Origin: SKLM01 sp964575455
Lineage (GTDB): Bacteria; Chloroflexota; Anaerolineae; B4-G1
Reading direction: 5' to 3'
DNA: 64,000 nt
Assembly (NCBI GenBank): GCA_964575455.1
Contig: CAZNRX010000010.1
Coordinates: 19,152-83,151 of the forward strand
In this document: positions 34,934 through 44,552 of the stretch, piece by piece
How positions within the stretch are numbered: position 1 is the first letter of the stretch
Layout of the letters: every line of letters starts with the position of its first letter
Position numbers and translations under genes: made by a program
Notes under the pieces: generated by a model
Databases searched by the model: none
Seen by the model: the letters and a program-made list of their open reading frames with translations, nothing else
Told to the model about the DNA's origin: nothing

Positions 34934-36177
34934 TGCGAATTGCGTTCATGATAAACCTTTATCCCCCTTACGTCGTGGGGGGAAACGAGATGATCACCCA
35001 CGACCTGGTGAAGGCTCTGCGTGGGCAGGGACACGAGGTGCACGTGCTGACCGCCCACGGCGCAGAGTTTGACACTGTTCCTCACGTCCATCAGGTTTTC
35101 AACTACAACCTCGACCAGAAAGAGCGCATCTTCGGGGGTCAGCAACTCTCCTTGATGGAGACCTTTCGCCATCACGTGTTTGACCTGACGACTTATCGGA
35201 ACGTGCGGCGCACGGTGGGTCGATTGGATCCTGATCTGATCGTGGTCGACAATCAGTACATGGTCTCTGCTGCTCCCCTGCTTGCTGTTCGTAATGCGCC
35301 CTGTCCGGTGATGGCGCAGACGATGGACAAGTGGCTGGTCTACAATCTGGTCGATCTGGGTATGATCGTGAAGCCCTCTTCGCCCGCTCGCAGGCTGTTT
35401 TCCCGAGCCGCATGCCTGTTTGTGCAGCGGCCGATCGCCAGTTACGTGCGCCTGGATGGCATCGCGACGGTCTCCGATTTCATTCGCGACTTCTATGTCG
35501 AAGCTGGCTTTGATCCAGAGATGATGCAGAGCGTCTACTTGGGCTACGATAGCAGCGTCTTCCGACCTCGCTCTCCGCAACCGCTGCACGACCCTGTCCG
35601 GCTGATCTATGCCGGCGCCCTGTGGAAGGGTAAGGGCCCCCAGGTTATTGTGAAGGCGCTGGGCATCTTGAACGAGATGGAAGGTGCGCCTCGTTTTCGC
35701 CTACGGATCTTTGGCGAGGGGACGGAAAGGTTTACGCGATATCTGCAGGGCGTGATCGAGGCGTCTGGGGTTGAAGAGCAGGTCTCTCTCCGGGGATTCG
35801 TTCCGTGGTCAGATCTGGTCGAGGCGATGCATGCGTCTGATATTTTCGTCTTCTCCTCCATTTGGGATGAGCCCTTCGCGACGGTGCCGCTTCAAGCGGC
35901 AGGGTGTGGCCTCCCTGTCGTGGCGACTCGGGCCGGCGGCACGCCGGAGGGGTTTGTGGATGGGGAGACCGCGTTGTTGATACCGCCGGATGATGCTCCG
36001 GCGATGGCCGATGCTATTTTCAGGCTTACTCGCGACAGCGGGCTGCGGGAGGAAATTGCCCAGAACGCGGCTCAGGATGCTCAGGAGCGATGGACCTTCG
36101 ATGCCTATGTGAATCGCTTCTGGGAGTTCTGCATGAGCATCAGAGACCGTTGGCAGCAGGGTACAGCCTGGAGCTGA
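34933..36177 (+). CDS. GT4 family glycosyltransferase
   Basis: 414 residues from GTG 34933, which shares a base with the previous stop (TAGTG) and has AGGAGAG upstream. The N-terminus is AFMINLYPPYVVGGNEMIT. The C-terminal domain has LIYAGALWKGKGPQVIVKAL and SIWDEPFATVPLQAAGCGLP, the E-x7-Q/E donor region, followed by VVATRAGGTPE. It is a second enzyme of the same polysaccharide assembly line. Confidence 0.88.
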   Translation: MRIAFMINLYPPYVVGGNEMITHDLVKALRGQGHEVHVLTAHGAEFDTVPHVHQVFNYNLDQKERIFGGQQLSLMETFRHHVFDLTTYRNVRRTVGRLDPDLIVVDNQYMVSAAPLLAVRNAPCPVMAQTMDKWLVYNLVDLGMIVKPSSPARRLFSRAACLFVQRPIASYVRLDGIATVSDFIRDFYVEAGFDPEMMQSVYLGYDSSVFRPRSPQPLHDPVRLIYAGALWKGKGPQVIVKALGILNEMEGAPRFRLRIFGEGTERFTRYLQGVIEASGVEEQVSLRGFVPWSDLVEAMHASDIFVFSSIWDEPFATVPLQAAGCGLPVVATRAGGTPEGFVDGETALLIPPDDAPAMADAIFRLTRDSGLREEIAQNAAQDAQERWTFDAYVNRFWEFCMSIRDRWQQGTAWS

Positions 36178-36184
36178 GGGCAAG

Positions 36185-37450
36185 TTGCGAATCGCGCTCG
36201 TCGTCCACAAGTTTCCCCCATCGAGCCTGGGGGGCACCGAGATCTACACCCAGAATCTGGCACGGGAGTTGTCCCGTCAGGGTCATGCGGTCTTCGTCTT
36301 CTACAGAGATGATGGGGCTTCAGACCGACATGGCAAGGTCATCTGGGAAGAGAGGGAGGGCTTTCGGGCTTGTCGGGTCTCGAAAGACATGGACTCGATA
36401 TCCGCTTCCCCCCTGGCCGAGTTCCTGGATACGTTCTTCAATCCTTCGATAGAGGAAGCGTTTGATCGCTTCCTAGACGAGGCTCAGCCTGACGTCGTGC
36501 ACTTCCAGCACGTCATGCTGCTCTCCTATCGCCTCATCGCGGCTGTGAAGCGGAGAGGACTGCCTGTTCTGCTGACCCTCCACGACTACTGGTTCATCTG
36601 TGCGAACTCCCAGCTGATTTGGCCGGACGCCCAGATCTGTCAGAGTAAGGCGCTGGGGTTGAACTGCGCTCGCTGTGTCTTGAGCGCTCGCCTGCGGTCT
36701 CCCCTGGCGTGTTTCTTGCGGCCCCCAGTTGCTTTCCTGCTGCAGGTTCGAGATCTGTTGGTGCGGCGAGCTGCCCTCAAGGCTGATCAGCTGATTGCAC
36801 CCTCTCGCTTTCTGATTCAACAGTACGTCGATGCTGGGTGGCCCGCAGGCCGTTTCGTCCATCTTGAGAACGGCATTGATGTGGAGCGCATTCGCCGCTA
36901 CTCCCACCATCCGTCGCCTGACGGGCGAGTACGGTTCACCTATTTGGGCTCGCTGGCCTGGCAGAAAGGGGTCCACGTGCTGGTAGAGGCCTTCCGAGAT
37001 GTTTCGTCTGATGCAGCGCGCTTGCGGATCTATGGCGACCCCACTGTTTTCCCTCAGTACGCCGCACGCCTGGAAGATGCGGCCAATCCAGCCAATACCT
37101 CGTTTGAAGGTGCAGTTCCAAACGAGGAAGTGGGCCGTGTTCTGGCCGAGACCGACGTGCTGGTGGTACCGTCATTATGGTATGAGAACTCACCAGTTGT
37201 GATTCAGGAGGCGTTCGCAGCTGGGGTGCCGGTCATTGCGTCGGAGATAGGGGCGTTGCCGGAGAAGGTGTCTCTGGGGGGCGATGGGTTGCTCTTTCCT
37301 AACGGGGACATAGAGGGCTTACGTGAGATTATCGAAGGCGTGCTTTCGGCACCAAACGAATTGGAAATTGTGCAAGCGACAGTGCCTACTCCTACACCGA
37401 TGGAGGATCACACCAGTGCCTTGGAAACGGTCTATGCTGAATCGTCTTAG
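36185..37450 (+). CDS. GT4 family glycosyltransferase
   Basis: 421 residues from TTG 36185, seven bases after the previous stop, with GAGGG upstream. RIALVVHKFPPSSLGGTEIY is the acceptor-side loop. A cysteine-rich segment (ICQSKALGLNCARCVLSARL) near residue 155 is common in GT4 enzymes of surface-glycan loci. FTYLGSLAWQKGVHVLVEAF and SLWYENSPVVIQEAFAAGVP mark the donor domain. It is the third consecutive GT4 of the locus. Confidence 0.88.
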   Translation: MRIALVVHKFPPSSLGGTEIYTQNLARELSRQGHAVFVFYRDDGASDRHGKVIWEEREGFRACRVSKDMDSISASPLAEFLDTFFNPSIEEAFDRFLDEAQPDVVHFQHVMLLSYRLIAAVKRRGLPVLLTLHDYWFICANSQLIWPDAQICQSKALGLNCARCVLSARLRSPLACFLRPPVAFLLQVRDLLVRRAALKADQLIAPSRFLIQQYVDAGWPAGRFVHLENGIDVERIRRYSHHPSPDGRVRFTYLGSLAWQKGVHVLVEAFRDVSSDAARLRIYGDPTVFPQYAARLEDAANPANTSFEGAVPNEEVGRVLAETDVLVVPSLWYENSPVVIQEAFAAGVPVIASEIGALPEKVSLGGDGLLFPNGDIEGLREIIEGVLSAPNELEIVQATVPTPTPMEDHTSALETVYAESS

Positions 37451-39650
37451 TAAGAAGTGCTTTGTTCCTCTAGTTGTCTATGTTGTTCTGACGATTGTCT
37501 TGACCTATCCTACTGCCTTCCGGATGAAGACTCACATCCCTGGCGGTGGGGATGCCCCGTGGTTCTTGTGGGACCTGTGGTGGTTCAAGCACGCCATTGT
37601 GGATCTAGGAGTTACGCCCACCACGACTGATATGATCTACCACCCCCTCACGGATGTTCCTGTTACCTGGCAGACACCCGTGAATGAATTCTTCACGATC
37701 CCGCTTCAGATAATCTTTGGTCTCGTTCCCTTATACAATATTCTGTTTCTGGGCAGCTTTGTCTTATCAGGTTTCTTCACTTATCTGCTGGTGGATCACA
37801 TTGTTGACCGAATGGATCTGGCCCTTAGTGCTGGAGCTCTCTTTGCATTCTGTTCATATCGCTATGTTAGAGGCATAGGCCATCTGAGCCTTTTGACCAC
37901 TCAGTGGATGCCGCTCTCTCTGCTGCTGTTGCTACAATGCTGGGAGTCGCCCTCTTGGCGTCGAGGGCTGCTGGTGGGCTTGGGTATAGGTCTAGTGGCT
38001 CTTTCTTCTCCCTACTACGTAGCGTATTTTTTGCTGCCAGTATTCTTGGTTGGCGCCCTTTACTCGATTGTGTGGGAAAGAGGTGCACTTCGCTCTCGAG
38101 AACTCTGGGCTGCGACTGGAGCGGCTGCAGTGGTCTCTGCTATCCTTGTCGTGCCGTTCTACGTGACATTCCTAGATCTTGATCCAGAGATGCAGGCGGC
38201 TGTTCGGTCGGTAGCGGATTCTGTATATACGTCGTGTGCGGACGTTCTTTCGTGGGTCTTACCGCCCGCTCGCAATCCCCTTTGGGGATCCCTTACGGCC
38301 CCAATATATGGTAACTTCTCAAACCCCAATCTTTGTGAGACCACGGTGTTCTTTGGCTTCCTGCCTCTCGTCCTGGCGGTGGCTTCACTGTTCTTATGGT
38401 TTCCACGACCGCGACGGGCGTTCTTCTGGCAGCTGTTGGGTGTCACGACTCTTTTGCTGTCCTTCGGCCCAAACTTGCACGTGGGGGGCAGGGTCGTGTG
38501 GGATTGGATGCCTTATCGTCTCTTCATGCTCCTGCCAGGCTCCTATGCGTTCCGCGTACCTAGTCGTCTTGGAATCACAGCTATTCTAGCTATGCTTGTG
38601 GCAGACGCGATGTTTGCTGAGTGTCTTCTGGAAAGACACGAGATTCAGTTGAAGCGCCTTGGGGTTGTAGTTGCAACCAGCCTTGGCATCTTCAATTCGA
38701 TGTATATGTTCCCATTTGATAGCTCGAGCGTTGCAATTCCCCAGATCCACCGGAAGATAGCAAAGGCCTCTAGAGATTTCGCCGTGTTGGAGCTACCTGC
38801 AGGAGAGAGGTTCTTCAGCAAGATGAGTTGGTATATGTACTATCAGACACATCATCAGAAGCGGCTTGTGTCAGGATACCTTGGTCGGCGACCAGCCAGA
38901 TTGCATCAGCAAGAGCGTTCGATGCCGTTCGTCAGGCGCTTCTTTTCGCGGCAGGAAGACGGCTTCGTCGACACGCCTAGTAACGAGCGGGTTGGAGGCA
39001 ATGCTTTGCCGGATGACATCGCTATGTCAGAAGTGATACTATACGACCTAGGCATTCGATACGTCGTGCTACACTGCCCCGTCTCAGAGGGCTCGTTTTG
39101 TCGTCCGGCTGTCTCCCTGCTGAGACTGGGCCTTGGTTCACCCGACTACCAAGAGGTGTTCTTCGATGAGAACCTCCTGTTATACGAAGTTGAACCGGCG
39201 ATGGACGAGTTCGAATCTTCTCCTATTGCGCATTTCTCGGCGAGCCAGGGCACCGTTTCGTTGTTGAGCTACTCTTTGGAGGGGCTGGAAGCTTCTGAGA
39301 ACGCTCCTTTCAGGTATGCCCTGTGTACTTGGTGGACGTGTTCGGGTGATCTATCTCGTGATTACACGCTTTACGTGCACTATGTCGATCCCTCGGGTGA
39401 CCTCCTTGGGCAAGATGACCATGTCTTGGGGGCACGCTTCTTGGACGGGCAATTCACAACGAGCGATTGGGGATGCCCAGGCTACTACAAGGACCAGGCG
39501 TATATACCTGGTGATCTGGTGAGCGATGGCAACCTGGAGGTAGCAATCGGCCTATGGGTTCCCAAGACGGGTGAGCGTCTCAGCCCGAGAGGGGAAGCCA
39601 AAGTGGATGATTTTGGGCGAGTGCGGCTGCGTGTTGGGAATGTGGAGTAG
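37434..39650 (+). CDS. Large polytopic membrane protein of a polysaccharide locus
   Basis: 738 residues from ATG 37434, overlapping the previous gene by 17 bases; the frame open to 37323 lies inside that gene. Some 12-14 membrane segments fill the first 460 residues and a soluble C-terminal region of about 270 residues follows. The first large loop (GGGDAPWFLWDLWWFKHA, then YHPLTDVPVTWQTPVNEF) resembles GT-C-like membrane proteins often annotated near YfhO or glycosyltransferases. The C-terminal part contains a beta-rich domain. Function is unknown. Base composition is distinctly lower in G+C than in the genes before 31000. Confidence 0.6.
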   Translation: MLNRLSKKCFVPLVVYVVLTIVLTYPTAFRMKTHIPGGGDAPWFLWDLWWFKHAIVDLGVTPTTTDMIYHPLTDVPVTWQTPVNEFFTIPLQIIFGLVPLYNILFLGSFVLSGFFTYLLVDHIVDRMDLALSAGALFAFCSYRYVRGIGHLSLLTTQWMPLSLLLLLQCWESPSWRRGLLVGLGIGLVALSSPYYVAYFLLPVFLVGALYSIVWERGALRSRELWAATGAAAVVSAILVVPFYVTFLDLDPEMQAAVRSVADSVYTSCADVLSWVLPPARNPLWGSLTAPIYGNFSNPNLCETTVFFGFLPLVLAVASLFLWFPRPRRAFFWQLLGVTTLLLSFGPNLHVGGRVVWDWMPYRLFMLLPGSYAFRVPSRLGITAILAMLVADAMFAECLLERHEIQLKRLGVVVATSLGIFNSMYMFPFDSSSVAIPQIHRKIAKASRDFAVLELPAGERFFSKMSWYMYYQTHHQKRLVSGYLGRRPARLHQQERSMPFVRRFFSRQEDGFVDTPSNERVGGNALPDDIAMSEVILYDLGIRYVVLHCPVSEGSFCRPAVSLLRLGLGSPDYQEVFFDENLLLYEVEPAMDEFESSPIAHFSASQGTVSLLSYSLEGLEASENAPFRYALCTWWTCSGDLSRDYTLYVHYVDPSGDLLGQDDHVLGARFLDGQFTTSDWGCPGYYKDQAYIPGDLVSDGNLEVAIGLWVPKTGERLSPRGEAKVDDFGRVRLRVGNVE

Positions 39651-39679
39651 GCAATCGTTGGAAGCGGACGGAGGATCCG

Positions 39680-40612
39680 ATGGATGAGAGTTCAATACTT
39701 GTGACCGGTTCCATACGCGCCGGCACCACGTGGGTGGGTCGAATGATCGCTTCGTCGGAGTCGGTAGGCTATGTTCATGAGCCATTCAACCCTTGGGATC
39801 CTGAGAAGAAGCTTGGGATCTGCAGCCCACGCGTCCCCTATTGGTTCTTCTACGTCACTGAAGAGAGTGAGGAGACCTATCGGGGAGCAATCAGGCGAGC
39901 TCTCGAGTTCAACTACAACCTGATTGGGGGGCTGAAGGGGGTCCGTTCTTGGGGGGATTTGAGGAGACTAACCCGAGAGCGTCATAGCTTCCGTGAAAAC
40001 CGCTCTCGCAGTGCACGCCCGCTGATCAAGGACCCCTTTGCCCTTTTCTCTGCCGAGTGGTTCGCGGAAACGTTTGATATGTACGTCGTTGTCCTAGTCA
40101 GGCATCCAGCTGCTGTGGTCAGTAGCCTCAAGAGACTGAACTGGGGACTGCCGCTCTGGCATCTCCTGGAACAACCACGCCTGGTAGAGGATCACCTGCG
40201 TCCGTTCGAGGAACGACTGGAGGCGTTAAGGGGCGAGCAACACGACATCATCGATCGAGCGATCTTGCTGTGGAACGTCCTGTATCACGTGGTGAGCCAT
40301 TATCGTCAAGAGCACGGGGAATGGATCTTTGTGCGCCACGAGGACATCTCGCGAGATCCCCTGCAGCGATTCCAGGATCTCTTTGACGGGCTTGGTCTGG
40401 ATTTCTCGTCTGCGGTTCAGTCGACGATAGAGACCTACTGTGACTCCTCGAATCGCAGAGAAGTCCCGGCAGGGTGGGCTCATTCCTTGAAGCGCGATAG
40501 CAGGTCGTTGATATGGAACTGGAAAGAAAGGCTTACCGAGTCTGAGATTGAGCGGGTAAGAGAGGGCACCCGGGATATAGCAGCGGAGTTCTATTCAAAC
40601 GAGGATTGGTGA
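39680..40612 (+). CDS. Sulfotransferase family protein (copy 1)
   Basis: 310 residues, ATG 39680 with GGAGGATCCG directly upstream. ILVTGSIRAGTTWVGRMI is the 5'-phosphosulfate loop that grips PAPS. VVVLVRHPAAVVSSLKRL is the 3'-phosphate motif with the conserved Arg and Ser. FVRHEDISRDPLQRFQDLF follows, as in the Sulfotransfer family. It should move sulfate from PAPS to a hydroxyl or amine, most likely on the glycan made by the neighbouring enzymes. The next gene is a paralogue. Confidence 0.85.
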   Translation: MDESSILVTGSIRAGTTWVGRMIASSESVGYVHEPFNPWDPEKKLGICSPRVPYWFFYVTEESEETYRGAIRRALEFNYNLIGGLKGVRSWGDLRRLTRERHSFRENRSRSARPLIKDPFALFSAEWFAETFDMYVVVLVRHPAAVVSSLKRLNWGLPLWHLLEQPRLVEDHLRPFEERLEALRGEQHDIIDRAILLWNVLYHVVSHYRQEHGEWIFVRHEDISRDPLQRFQDLFDGLGLDFSSAVQSTIETYCDSSNRREVPAGWAHSLKRDSRSLIWNWKERLTESEIERVREGTRDIAAEFYSNEDW

Positions 40613-40625
40613 GGGACTTGGCGTT

Positions 40626-41567
40626 ATGACTGCCGGTAAGCGCCCCATCCTTGTCACCGGTGCTACACGCTCTGGAACCACGTGGGTCGGGAGGATGATA
40701 TCTGCATCTCCGTCGGTGGGCTACATTCCTGAGCCACTCAACTTCAACTGGGGAAGAAAGCTCCATCCAGGCATGTGCGCGGCCCCTGTTCGGCATTGGT
40801 TTCCTTACATATGCGAGGAGAACAGGGATGCGTTCTACGAGCCGATCAGGGATACCCTTCAGTTTCGCTACAGCTTGATCGATGGGCTCAGGAGCATCAG
40901 ATCTCTGGAGGATGTGAGGAGGGTGGCTTGGGGATACCTTACCTTCTGGACGTATCGAGCCAACGACATGCGTCCTCTTGTCAAAGACCCTCATGCCGTG
41001 GTATCGGCTGAGTGGCTGGCTGAAGCTTTCGGCATGGATGTCGTAGTCATGATACGGCACCCTGCTGCATTTGTGAGCAGTATTAGGCGATTGAACTGGA
41101 CATTTCCGTTCTCGCATTTCCTGGAGCAGCCCTTGCTGATGCGAGCCTACCTACGTCCCTTCAGACAACAACTCGAGTCATATGCTGCCACGCCGCCTGA
41201 CATCATCGATCAGGCGATCTTGTTGTGGAACATCGTCTATCATGTCGTTGGTGAGTACCGCAATCGATATGAAGACTGGATCTTCCTCCGTCATGAGGAT
41301 GTGGCCCGAGACCCGTTGGCGTTTTTCAGGACCGTATATGAGGCGCTTGGGCTTCGTTTTTCCGAGCGCGTTCGATCCGTGATCCAAGAGCATACAGCTT
41401 CCTCTAACCCTGTCAGGGTCCCTGTGGAGCGGGCCTTCTCCACGAGACGGGATAGCAGATCTACAGTTTGGCAGTGGAAGGAGAGGCTGACAGACTCAGA
41501 GATTGAGCGGATCAGGAAAGGAACGGAGGGGATAGCTCGGGAATTCTACTTGGAGGAAGACTGGTGA
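40626..41567 (+). CDS. Sulfotransferase family protein (copy 2)
   Basis: 313 residues, ATG 40626 with GAGGG upstream, 13 bases after the first copy. ILVTGATRSGTTWVGRMI is the PAPS 5' loop, VVVMIRHPAAFVSSIRRLNW the 3' motif, and FLRHEDVARDPLAFFRTVY the downstream block. The two copies align along nearly their whole length, including the ending ERI(/V)R-x-G-T-x-I-A-x-E-F-Y. They arose by tandem duplication and may sulfate different positions of one glycan. Confidence 0.85.
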   Translation: MTAGKRPILVTGATRSGTTWVGRMISASPSVGYIPEPLNFNWGRKLHPGMCAAPVRHWFPYICEENRDAFYEPIRDTLQFRYSLIDGLRSIRSLEDVRRVAWGYLTFWTYRANDMRPLVKDPHAVVSAEWLAEAFGMDVVVMIRHPAAFVSSIRRLNWTFPFSHFLEQPLLMRAYLRPFRQQLESYAATPPDIIDQAILLWNIVYHVVGEYRNRYEDWIFLRHEDVARDPLAFFRTVYEALGLRFSERVRSVIQEHTASSNPVRVPVERAFSTRRDSRSTVWQWKERLTDSEIERIRKGTEGIAREFYLEEDW

Positions 41568-41591
41568 CCTGTCGCTTCATGGGCCGAGGCA

Positions 41592-43682
41592 ATGGTGAGC
41601 GGAACATTGAGTGGTAGGACATGGGAGTTGCGTTGGATGGCCCTGTCGGTACTTCTGACGGCGTGGAGCTTACTCGCTGTCGGGCTGGCACGCCTGGGTT
41701 TGTTTCGCTGGTGGACTGTTGTCTTGGCAGGTCTGGTTGCCTGCGTGAACGGCTGGGCATCCCGGCGAGCTAGGTGCTCTAAGTCCAGTTTCGAGTGGCG
41801 AGAAACGGTGTACCTCTTGCTCCTCCTTGTGGTTGGCTTGGTCCTCTTTGCTCGGCCGGCGGAGCATTTTCCCCAGATGGACGACGCTTCCATCTACCCG
41901 AGTACAGCTTCGAAGCTGATGGAGACCGGTGGTCTTACCTACCACTACGATCCTCTCGACGGACTCTCCCCAGAGCAGAAGGAGTTGTTCTACATCCCCT
42001 CAGATGAGCAGTTGCCTGGCATCGACATCCAGTCCTACGAAGGCCTTCTCTATGGTGCTTACTATGTGATGGATCCGGCTCAGAATACGGTCGTCGCTTC
42101 GCGTCCTCCCTTGGCGATTGCGTGGATGGGGCTGTTCGGGCTGCTGAGTAGTCCGCGCGGCATGCTCTACGTTGCGCCGCTCTTTGGCGTGGCCAGTCTG
42201 TTCGTGGTCTACTTCCTGGGCAAGCGTCTGTTCGATGCCGGGGCTGGGGCTCTTGCGGCTCTCTTGCTTCTGCTCAGCTTTCCTCAGTCCCATTTCTGCC
42301 GTGCGCCGTATGCAGAAATGGTGGGACAGTTCTTCGTGCTGACGGCTCTCTATGCCTTGGTCGTCTATTTACAGACGGCGCGTCTGCGTCATGTCCTCCT
42401 GGGTGTCGCAGCGCTGACCGCCGGTTTTGCCGCTCGGCTTGACGTCGTGCTGTTCGTCCCAGTGCTGCTTCTATTCGTCTTTCTTCTCGTCTTGCGCCGC
42501 GACGGGAGAGGATTGGCGGCTTGCACAGCCAGCGCAGTGGCAGGTCTCGCGTTCACGATGTGGACGGTCAACAGGCCCTACGTAGGCGCTACCGGGGAGT
42601 TGTTGCTTCGCGGTCAGTTACGTTTTTTGCGCCACATGGATCTCTATCTTCTGGTAGGGGGTGGACTGGCGGGAATACTGGGTCTGATGGGTTTGAAGGT
42701 GCTCGTGGGCCGTGTCCCTCCGCACTGGCGGCAAAGGTTGATCGGCTGGGGGGTGCTCCTTGTCGTGGTGGTTGGGATTGTCTACGCTCTGTACGTCCGG
42801 CCGCAGCAACCGGAATACATGAGGGTGGGCGGGGAGATGATTGCCACCCACAACGAAGAGTTGATGGCCGTGGCGGCCCAGTATATGGGGCACCCATTCT
42901 TCTGGCTTGCGGGTTTGGGGATGATACTCCTGTTCTGGAAGCGGCGGATCGATCACGACCAGCTGCTGTTTGCCTTCTTTGTGGCCTTCTTTGCGGCGGG
43001 CTTCCTCTGGAAGTACACGACGGTCAGGATCTACCCGGTGGCCTTGCGTCGATTGGTGCCGGAAGTGTTGCCTGGATGTGCCCTACTTGCGGCCTTTGCT
43101 CTCCGAAGGATGGCCGAGCGGGGGCAGCGTTGGTGCCTGGGGGCTGGTGCCATGGCTGGGTTGGCGGTCGTCTTGCTTTTAAGTCTTTCGGCTCCATACT
43201 GGTTCCATAGAGGGGCGCGTGGTGCGTGGAGGACGTTGGAGGAGATGGACAGCCATCTCCCCCCCGATAGCGTGGCCCTTTTCGAACCCCGAGAGGGGGA
43301 TGCCATCGTGGGTTGGTTTGCTGCGCCTCTGTGGTCCTTCCATCAGCGCGATGCCTTGCTGCTTAACACGGGCGATGTCGATGCTGAAGCTCTCAAGGCT
43401 GCGCTATGTCATTGGCATGGCCAGGGGCGGGCCGTCTACGTCATCTCTCAGCAGGATCCTTCGAATTGGTGGCCTCATGATTTTCGAGGGCATCAGGAAG
43501 CTCAGATCTCCTGGAAGTCAAGCATTGTGGGTGAATCGCTGCGATTCCCCCCCTACATATGGCGTTTCTCCTTCACCTTCTCTGTCTATCGGTTGGAAGC
43601 TCCTGTATCGTGTTCAACCGGCGGTGAGCGATCGGCGACCGTGCTTGCTGCACTACAGGGAGCGTGCTATAATCGCCCCTGA
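41592..43682 (+). CDS. Large GT39-like membrane protein
   Basis: 696 residues, ATG 41592 (followed at once by GTG). There are about 12 membrane segments. The first loop has EHFPQMDDASIYPSTASKLM, an acidic motif at the position used by GT39/ArnT-like enzymes, and VASRPPLAIAWMGLFG takes the place of the usual H-P-P motif. A soluble C-terminal domain of about 150 residues follows. It probably transfers a sugar from a lipid carrier outside the membrane. Its last codons contain the promoter of the tRNA-Arg gene. Confidence 0.6.
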   Translation: MVSGTLSGRTWELRWMALSVLLTAWSLLAVGLARLGLFRWWTVVLAGLVACVNGWASRRARCSKSSFEWRETVYLLLLLVVGLVLFARPAEHFPQMDDASIYPSTASKLMETGGLTYHYDPLDGLSPEQKELFYIPSDEQLPGIDIQSYEGLLYGAYYVMDPAQNTVVASRPPLAIAWMGLFGLLSSPRGMLYVAPLFGVASLFVVYFLGKRLFDAGAGALAALLLLLSFPQSHFCRAPYAEMVGQFFVLTALYALVVYLQTARLRHVLLGVAALTAGFAARLDVVLFVPVLLLFVFLLVLRRDGRGLAACTASAVAGLAFTMWTVNRPYVGATGELLLRGQLRFLRHMDLYLLVGGGLAGILGLMGLKVLVGRVPPHWRQRLIGWGVLLVVVVGIVYALYVRPQQPEYMRVGGEMIATHNEELMAVAAQYMGHPFFWLAGLGMILLFWKRRIDHDQLLFAFFVAFFAAGFLWKYTTVRIYPVALRRLVPEVLPGCALLAAFALRRMAERGQRWCLGAGAMAGLAVVLLLSLSAPYWFHRGARGAWRTLEEMDSHLPPDSVALFEPREGDAIVGWFAAPLWSFHQRDALLLNTGDVDAEALKAALCHWHGQGRAVYVISQQDPSNWWPHDFRGHQEAQISWKSSIVGESLRFPPYIWRFSFTFSVYRLEAPVSCSTGGERSATVLAALQGACYNRP
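43645..43673 (+). promoter_or_regulatory. Promoter of tRNA-Arg inside the upstream gene
   Basis: TTGCTG (43645-43650), 17 bases, a perfect TATAAT (43668-43673). The predicted start is three to four bases before the mature tRNA 5' end. Confidence 0.7.
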
Positions 43683-43757
43683 GCCCCGGTAGCTCAGACT
43701 GGACAGAGCAGGAACCTCCTAAGTTCAAGGTCGCGCGTTCGAATCGCGCCCGGGGCA
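43683..43757 (+). tRNA. tRNA-Arg (anticodon CCU)
   Basis: 75 bases fold into a full cloverleaf: acceptor GCCCCGG with CCGGGGC, D-stem GCTC/GAGC, anticodon loop CTCCTAA, T-stem GCGCG/CGCGC with loop TTCGAAT. The discriminator is A and CCA is not encoded. The outermost pair of the anticodon stem is a G-A mismatch. It reads the AGG codon. Confidence 0.93.
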
Positions 43758-43762
43758 TGATA

Positions 43763-43795
43763 GAAGCGGCTATCGGTGGGATGGCCGCTTCTTTC
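43763..43795 (+). terminator. Terminator of tRNA-Arg
   Basis: GAAGCGGC (43763-43770) pairs with GCCGCTTC (43784-43791) and is followed by TTT. It lies six bases after the tRNA. Confidence 0.6.
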
Positions 43796-43858
43796 GTGTG
43801 TTACCCTTTGGGGGCTGAGAACGCATGTCGTTGAGACTAACGATGAGGTGATCGAACA

Positions 43859-44383
43859 ATGAGCATATTCTTGGAGGCTTTGCTGATCTTCGGCTTGCGC
43901 GTGCTGGGCATCTCTGTCGGCACGCTGTCGACCCTGATGACCGTCCAGGGGCGGAAGGTCTACGCTGTGGCGGCGGGTTTCGTTAGCTCGCTGGTCTACG
44001 TCATCGCCATCGGCAAGGTGGTGACCAACTTGAACAACGTCTGGAACATCATCGCCTACGCCGGCGGGTTCGCCGGCGGCACGCTGGTGGGGATGGTGTT
44101 GGAGCAACGGCTGGCGCTGGGCTACGCCGAGGTGCGTTTCATATCGACCGACGATGGTCACGATCTGGCGGGCGCGCTTCGGGAGGCTGGCTTCGGCGTG
44201 ACGGAGGTCGAGGGTCACGGGCGCGATAGGACGGTCGAGGTGGTCACTGTGCTGATCCCGCGCAAAGAGGTGAAGAACGTGCTGGAGATCGGACAGCGTG
44301 CCGACGACGATGCTGTCGTGACCGTCACGGACTCCCGCTCGGTTCAGAGGGGCTACTGGCACCCAGACAGGTGTCGGCGATAG
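43859..44383 (+). CDS. UPF0316 / DUF2179-family membrane protein
   Basis: 174 residues, ATG 43859. Three N-terminal membrane helices include RVLGISVGTLSTLMTVQGRK and AYAGGFAGGTLVGMVLEQRL, which match the UPF0316 family. A soluble C-terminal DUF2179-like domain of about 85 residues follows, with VVTVLIPRKEVKNVLEI. In relatives such domains may bind nucleotides, but the function is not established. It is a single gene facing leuS. Confidence 0.8.
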   Translation: MSIFLEALLIFGLRVLGISVGTLSTLMTVQGRKVYAVAAGFVSSLVYVIAIGKVVTNLNNVWNIIAYAGGFAGGTLVGMVLEQRLALGYAEVRFISTDDGHDLAGALREAGFGVTEVEGHGRDRTVEVVTVLIPRKEVKNVLEIGQRADDDAVVTVTDSRSVQRGYWHPDRCRR

Positions 44384-44552
44384 CGAGGCCCAGGATCAAC
44401 CCCTTGACGGGACCGTGACGCCAACGGGGGAGAGCTCGCAGCGGCGATCTCGGTCATCCCCTGTGAGGGATCACGCGGACCGTCACTGCGAGCGACAGCT
44501 CTCGACGTCAACGCCGTGGTCAGAAGCCCGGCGATCTAGGAGCTGGTGAGCC
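44384..44552. other. Structured spacer between convergent genes
   Basis: GAGAGCT (44430-44436) pairs with AGCTCTC (44497-44503), and CTCGCAG (44435-44441) with CTGCGAG (44486-44492), giving a long imperfect hairpin. It may be a bidirectional terminator. No gene is seen. Confidence 0.35.

Noticed and set aside
39680..41567. Insertion sequence suspected from the tandem repeat of similar genes
   Set aside because: Both genes are intact sulfotransferases; there is no transposase and no terminal inverted repeat.
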